The position numbers and the translations under genes are program-made. A DNA stretch of 64,000 nucleotides from contig CACZAN010000017.1 of the NCBI GenBank assembly GCA_902779165.1, positions 1 through 64,000 on the forward strand, in the 5' to 3' direction. Position 1 is the first letter of the stretch; every line of letters begins with the position of its first letter. Of this stretch, positions 59,931-64,000 are shown piece after piece. Origin of the DNA: an uncultured Bacteroidales bacterium. Lineage in GTDB: Bacteria; Bacteroidota; Bacteroidia; Bacteroidales; Bacteroidaceae. The notes below the pieces were generated by a model. The model did no database searches. It had not been told where the DNA came from and saw only the letters and a program-made list of their open reading frames with translations.

Positions 59931-62621
59931 ATGAAACGTTTTTTGCTCTTTCTTGCCGCTACTTTTTGCCTTTCTGCAGTACCCTATGCGGCTAAAAACA
60001 AATCAAGGGTAGCCTTTGACCCAACGCCAGCCCGACTGCATTGGATTGGCAAGACCCCAGAGGCGGCGAAACCTGTCAGCTTCGGCATTCCGTTCCTACG
60101 AGGGGAACTGAAGCCCAGCGATGCCTTCTCCCTTACTACCGACAAGGGCCAGGTGATACCTGCGGATTTCTGGCCTACAGCCTATTGGCCTGACGGAAGC
60201 GTGAAGTGGGGAGGCTTCGCAACGGTGGTGCCTGGGGGCACAGAGAGTGTGCTGTTTAGACCCATTCCCGTTCCCTCACGTGGTGGGAACGCAGAGGCTG
60301 GCATGTTGAACGTTGATGCAAGCGGTTCTCACATCTGCATCAACACCGGTTCCCTGCAAGCCTACATCCCAAAGAGTGGTAGCGCCATTCTCGATAGTCT
60401 GGTGTTGGGAGGCGTGAAGGTGGCTGGTCGCGGACAGCTCGTGTGTACCAAGCAGAGCGAGCCTTTTGCCGAAGACGTCCGTACGGTTCACTACAGCAAC
60501 TACTTCTCGGATGTGGAGAAGGTCGAAGTGGAGCGCGCAGGCAACGTCCGAGCCGTAGTGAAGATCGAAGGCCATTATCTGTATGATATGAGTCAACTGG
60601 AGATTGTGCCGACTTCTGCAGATCTCGGTAAGAATACTGGCCTGGGGATGTGGCTGCCCTTTACGGTTCGTCTTTACTTCTACGCAGGTTCTGAACAGGT
60701 TCGCCTTGTGCATTCCTTTATATATAATGGTGACCAGCATCATGATTTCATCCGCTCGCTGGGCGTCCGCTTCGAGGTTCCGATGCGTGAGCAGGCGTAT
60801 AATCGCCACGTAGCCTTTGCTACTCAGGACGGTGGCGTGTGGACAGAGAGCGTTCAGCCGCTGAGCGGTCGTCGTTTCCTGATGAAAGACGGAGATTTCA
60901 GCTTCGAATACAAGCAGGTGGCGGGCGAACGCATTCCAGAACCCGATGTCTTCGACCAGGCTGGCCGCGACCTGTTGCATCACTGGGCAAAGTGGAACAC
61001 CTTCCGCCTCACGCAGCTTACGGATCAGGGCTATGCCATACAGAAACGTGCCCACACGAACAATCAATGGATAGGAACCCATACGGGTCAGCGCGCCGCA
61101 GGTTATGTCTTTGTCGGCGATGTAAGTGGTGGCTTGGGACTGAGCGTCAAGGACTTCTGGGAGAGCTATCCTGCCAGCCTGCAGGTTGACAGCGCTTCTC
61201 ATGACATTGCTTTCCTGACGGCATATCTCTGGAGTCCTGAAGGGGGAGCAATGGACTTGCGACATTATGACAACGTTGCCCACGATCTCAACGCCAGCTA
61301 TGAGGATGTGCAGGAAGGGATGTCTACTCCCTACGGCATTGCCCGCACCAGCGTAGTCACCCTGATGCCGGAACGGGCGTATCCGGGGAAAGCTGCTGTG
61401 GCGGCGAGAGCCCGACAGCAGGTGGAAGATGCTCCGCTTATCTGCACGCCGGAGTATCTTCATTCGCGCCGTGCTTTCGGCGTGTGGAGCCTGCCGGATA
61501 GCAGCAACGAGCGGCGTGCGGTCGTGGAACGGCAACTCCAGGAGTATCTGGATTTCTATGTTCAGGCAATTGACGAGCATCACTGGTATGGTTTCTGGAA
61601 CTATGGCGACGTGATGCACCAGTACGACCCCGCCCGCCACGAATGGAAATACGATGTGGGCGGTTTCGCCTGGGACAATACTGAGCTGGGCAGTATCTCC
61701 TGGCTCTGGTATAGCTTCCTGCGGACGGCACAGCCCAAAGTGTGGCGCATGGCAGAGGCGATGACCCGCCATATCAGCGAAGTCGATGTCTATCACCTCG
61801 GTCCCTTTGCCGGCCTTGGTTCCCGACATAATGTAAGCCACTGGGGCTGCGGCGCCAAGGAAGCCCGTATCTCTCAGGCTGCCTGGAACCGCTTCTACTA
61901 TTATCTAACCACCGACGAGCGGACGGGCGACCTGATGACAGCCGTCCGCGATGCCGACCAGATGCTCTACACCATCGACCCCATGCGTCTGGCTCTGCCT
62001 CGGGAGAAGTATCCTTGTACTGCTCCGGCCCGACTGCGAATCGGTCCTGACTGGATTGCTTATGCCGGCAACTGGATGACCGAGTACGAACGGACACGCA
62101 ATGAGAAGTACCTGAAGAAAATCCAGGCGGGGATGAAAAGCATCGCAGCTCTGCCCAAAGGAATGTTCACGGGACCGGGAGTGCTCGGCTTTGATCCTGC
62201 AACGGGCATCCTCAGCTATGAGGGCGACACCGCCGTCATCTCCAACAGCCACCTGATGTTCATCATGGGTGGTTTCGAGTTGATGCATGAATTGATGGAA
62301 CTGGTGCCTGACGAGCAGTTCGAAGCCTGTTATCTCGACCACAATGCCCGTTATCATCAGATTACCAGAAACCACTTCCGTATCAGTCGTCTCAAGGGCT
62401 ATGCTGCCGCCAAGAACAATGACCGCGCTATGGCAGAAGATACGTGGAAGGATATGTGGCGCTACAGCAATGCAGAGCAACACTACCGCTTCGATCCACA
62501 TCCGCTGTTACCACCCGAAGTACCACAACCTATGACCGAAAGTGTGGAAACGACCACGAACGACTGTGCCCTCTGGTCGCTCGATGCTATTTACCTATTA
62601 GAAGTTATCCCTCAAGAATGA
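59931..62621 (+). CDS. Exo-rhamnogalacturonan lyase-type protein (PL26 / YetA-like)
   Basis: 896 residues. A signal peptide (MKRFLLFLAATFCLSAVPYA) is followed by the N-terminal RIFT-like barrel of PcRGLX/YetA proteins (VSFGIPFLRGELKPSDAFSL, PTAYWPDGSVKWGGFATVVP), a central helical toroid region (HHWYGFWNYGDVMHQYDPAR; AWDNTELGSISWLWYSFLRT) and a C-terminal beta domain. The family contains the exo-acting rhamnogalacturonan lyase of Penicillium (PL26). The GSRHNVSHWGCGAKEARISQ segment is strongly conserved. It probably acts on RG-I oligomers made by PL11-type endolyases. It overlaps the next gene by four bases (ATGA). Confidence 0.82.
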   Translation: MKRFLLFLAATFCLSAVPYAAKNKSRVAFDPTPARLHWIGKTPEAAKPVSFGIPFLRGELKPSDAFSLTTDKGQVIPADFWPTAYWPDGSVKWGGFATVVPGGTESVLFRPIPVPSRGGNAEAGMLNVDASGSHICINTGSLQAYIPKSGSAILDSLVLGGVKVAGRGQLVCTKQSEPFAEDVRTVHYSNYFSDVEKVEVERAGNVRAVVKIEGHYLYDMSQLEIVPTSADLGKNTGLGMWLPFTVRLYFYAGSEQVRLVHSFIYNGDQHHDFIRSLGVRFEVPMREQAYNRHVAFATQDGGVWTESVQPLSGRRFLMKDGDFSFEYKQVAGERIPEPDVFDQAGRDLLHHWAKWNTFRLTQLTDQGYAIQKRAHTNNQWIGTHTGQRAAGYVFVGDVSGGLGLSVKDFWESYPASLQVDSASHDIAFLTAYLWSPEGGAMDLRHYDNVAHDLNASYEDVQEGMSTPYGIARTSVVTLMPERAYPGKAAVAARARQQVEDAPLICTPEYLHSRRAFGVWSLPDSSNERRAVVERQLQEYLDFYVQAIDEHHWYGFWNYGDVMHQYDPARHEWKYDVGGFAWDNTELGSISWLWYSFLRTAQPKVWRMAEAMTRHISEVDVYHLGPFAGLGSRHNVSHWGCGAKEARISQAAWNRFYYYLTTDERTGDLMTAVRDADQMLYTIDPMRLALPREKYPCTAPARLRIGPDWIAYAGNWMTEYERTRNEKYLKKIQAGMKSIAALPKGMFTGPGVLGFDPATGILSYEGDTAVISNSHLMFIMGGFELMHELMELVPDEQFEACYLDHNARYHQITRNHFRISRLKGYAAAKNNDRAMAEDTWKDMWRYSNAEQHYRFDPHPLLPPEVPQPMTESVETTTNDCALWSLDAIYLLEVIPQE

Positions 62622-63850
62622 AACAGCTCATCACCCTCTTTGCGCTCCTGCCGATAGCGGCTGCGGCGCAGACTTTCAAAGTCGAAGTTTCCAATCCCTC
62701 CAATACAGACCGTAAGGACGTTCCCGTGGTTGTCGACCTGCATAAAACTCTGAAGAAGAAAGCCGCCACCGTCCTTTCGGCAGAGGTCACCGCCCCTACC
62801 CTCACAGGGCAGGGGAGCGGGTTGATTCCCTGCCAGCTTGATGACCTCGACGGCGACCTGATTCCCGATGAGCTCTGCTTCGTCTGCGATGTTCCAGCTC
62901 GCTCTGCTGCCACCTTTGAGGTCGTGTGCTCTGCTGTTTCTCCGCAGAAAGATTATTCTCCTCGCACGGCAGCCTTCATGAAAGTTTGGGACCGCAAATA
63001 CCGCTATCCCTATATCAACAGCATTGAATATCAGGGCCGCAACGAACCCCTCGCCACCTACGACGCCATCTATGGTCATGGTGCGCAGTGGGAATCGGAG
63101 CTCGTAGGCTTCCGTGTCTATATGGACCATCGCCAGAGTATCGATATCTATGGCAAACCCACTCCCCAGCTCGTCCTCGACCAGACCAATTTCTATAGTA
63201 CGCGCGAAGATATTGCCGAAGGACGGGGTTGCGACATTCTCTTTGCAGGTCCCAGCGTGGGAGCCGGTTCCTTCCGTGGATACCTCAATGGTCAGCCTAC
63301 GTATGTCGATGAGGTCGAGGCACGTGGTCAGCGTGTTTTGGCCTCTGGGCCTGTGCGCGCTATCGTGGAGGTGACAGACCGCAATTGGAGCTACGACGGC
63401 CGCCGTCTGCAGATGCGTCAGCTCTATACCCTTTATGCCGGACATCGCGACGTCGTAGTGGATATCCAGTTGGCTGGTGCTGATGTCAACCGTCTTTCAT
63501 TCTGTACGGGTGTGCAGAAACTGGAACTTGAGAACGAAGGGCTCATGGACCGCACCACCCCGCTTGTCGGCTCCTGGGGAAAAAACGTTCCCGATAAGGC
63601 GGCAGAGGATCTTGTGGAGGGAGTCGGATTGGGCGTCAGCGTCGAAACAAAATACTTGAAATCGAAGAAGGAAGATGCCTATAACTACCTCACAATCCTC
63701 CGTCCCGTCGATGGTCGCATCCGTTATCATCTGGCTATCTGTGCTCTGATGGAGCGCGATGGGTTTAGGGATTCCCGCAGTTGGTTCGACTGGCTGAGGC
63801 AGTGGCAGACAGAACTGAATCACCCTTGCACCATAAAAATAAAGCGCTGA
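62618..63850 (+). CDS. DUF4861 domain secreted protein
   Basis: 410 residues. A short signal peptide (MKQLITLFALLPIAAAAQ) precedes a beta-rich domain: VSNPSNTDRKDVPVVVDLHK, IPCQLDDLDGDLIPDELCFV, VYMDHRQSIDIYGKPTPQLV and GRGCDILFAGPSVGAGSFRG, all typical of DUF4861. These proteins are regularly linked to pectin and RG-I degradation in Bacteroidetes; their exact reaction is unclear, with sugar or ester cleavage possible. The ATG at 62618 overlaps the PL26-like stop, so the two are coupled and probably act together. A GC-rich palindrome is translated as APTLTGQGSGL between VLSAEVT and IPCQLDD. The stop codon is part of a terminator stem. Confidence 0.82.
   Translation: MKQLITLFALLPIAAAAQTFKVEVSNPSNTDRKDVPVVVDLHKTLKKKAATVLSAEVTAPTLTGQGSGLIPCQLDDLDGDLIPDELCFVCDVPARSAATFEVVCSAVSPQKDYSPRTAAFMKVWDRKYRYPYINSIEYQGRNEPLATYDAIYGHGAQWESELVGFRVYMDHRQSIDIYGKPTPQLVLDQTNFYSTREDIAEGRGCDILFAGPSVGAGSFRGYLNGQPTYVDEVEARGQRVLASGPVRAIVEVTDRNWSYDGRRLQMRQLYTLYAGHRDVVVDIQLAGADVNRLSFCTGVQKLELENEGLMDRTTPLVGSWGKNVPDKAAEDLVEGVGLGVSVETKYLKSKKEDAYNYLTILRPVDGRIRYHLAICALMERDGFRDSRSWFDWLRQWQTELNHPCTIKIKR
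62790..62820. repeat. GC-rich palindrome inside the DUF4861 gene
   Basis: CCGCCCCTACCCT, then CAC, then AGGGCAGGGGAGCGG can fold into a hairpin through CCCT/AGGG and CCCC/GGGG pairs. It is related to the pair near 577-690: the encoded peptides PTLTGQGSGL and PSLTGRAGGES are similar. The element reads through in frame without a stop. Confidence 0.5.
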
Positions 63851-63870
63851 GGCCTCGGCCCCGGCGCTTT
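63841..63870. terminator. Bidirectional terminator after the DUF4861 gene
   Basis: AAAGCGCTGAGGCC and GGCCCCGGCGCTTT pair with only a short internal mismatch, leaving a two-base loop. The stem has A-rich and T-rich ends on opposite sides and lies between convergent genes. It contains the TGA of the DUF4861 gene. Confidence 0.7.
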
Positions 63871-63898
63871 GCTTTGCTACGAACAACGGACAGCTTTC

Positions 63899-64000
63899 TT
63901 AGAAACGATAGGCGATGCCAATGTTGAAGACGCTGTGGCCGTAGTCGTTCGTAATCATGTATTTGTACTGGAGGTTGGCTGCAATGTTGGGCGTGATGTC
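63899..64000 (-). CDS. C-terminus of an outer-membrane beta-barrel protein, partial
   Basis: The minus strand reads ITPNIAANLQYKYMITNDYG, then HSVFNIGIAYRF and a TAA stop. Alternating polar and hydrophobic residues and a terminal phenylalanine are the mark of the last strand of an outer-membrane barrel. The rest lies beyond the window, so the family (OmpA-like, porin or other) cannot be determined. Confidence 0.6.
   Translation of the reverse strand, partial: DITPNIAANLQYKYMITNDYGHSVFNIGIAYRF

Noticed and set aside
60276-61841. Open frame of 521 codons on the minus strand
   Set aside because: Antisense to the PL26-like gene, with no recognisable domain or promoter.

Overview
The window looks like a chromosomal segment of a Bacteroidales bacterium, most likely Prevotellaceae. 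The reasons are protein content and gene order (an mreBCD-mrdA-rodA wall operon behind an IMP cyclohydrolase gene, a folP-cdaA pair, LpxH, DUF1573, DUF4254, many secreted carbohydrate enzymes), Bacteroidetes-type promoter boxes (TAnnTTTG, often about 19-20 bases after TTTG), no obvious Shine-Dalgarno sequences, and conserved C-terminal tails on secreted enzymes. No rRNA, tRNA, CRISPR array, integrase or transposase was seen.

Layout. 1-2.98 kb is a decaying region: a thioredoxin-like gene cut off and joined out of frame to a piece of a membrane protein, an AAA ATPase, and two gene stubs, one still behind a good promoter. 2.98-5.2 kb holds a DUF1573 protein and the GTPase MeaB. 5.2-12.8 kb is a leftward operon for cell shape and wall synthesis (aspartate aminotransferase, IMP cyclohydrolase, MreB, MreC, MreD, PBP2, RodA). 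12.8-16.0 kb holds RibBA and an LptF/LptG permease. 16.2-19.9 kb has divergent GH3 and GH43 enzymes. 19.9-28.1 kb is an accessory island: a 22-bp tandem repeat array, two related Nudix genes (one cut short by the array), small unknown proteins, a DUF262/HNH protein, a large restriction-methylation fusion enzyme and an AlbA_2 regulator. 28.6-33.7 kb has a DIP1984-family protein and a giant PL11 lyase. 33.8-39.6 kb is housekeeping (SufT-like, LpxH, DUF4254, RadC, a glycosyltransferase, AckA, Pta). 39.6-46.8 kb has a GH2/GH43-like fusion, an OPT transporter, CdaA and FolP. 47.2-51.7 kb has two tandem GH20 hexosaminidases, an ABC ATPase and RhaM. 52-58 kb has an AraC-type DNA-binding protein, a SIMPL protein, a GH76 and DNA primase. 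58.1-58.3 kb is a second 22-bp array, made of hairpin units. 58.3-63.9 kb holds a rhamnogalacturonan set (GH105, PL26-like, DUF4861), and the last 100 bases are the end of an outer-membrane barrel gene.

How the genes fit together. PL11, PL26-like, GH105, DUF4861, RhaM, GH43 and perhaps GH2 suggest use of the rhamnogalacturonan I backbone and its side chains. GH20, GH76 and GH3 suggest host or fungal glycans as well. No complete SusC/SusD pair lies in the window, so these enzymes are dispersed rather than in one classic utilisation locus.

The most unusual layer is repetitive DNA. There are two 22-bp-period arrays with dyad-symmetric units and unrelated sequences. There are degenerate 8-bp tandem repeats that run into coding regions and supply stop codons for three genes. 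There are GC-rich REP-like palindromes that are read through in frame. All family assignments come from reading the sequence; no database search was run.
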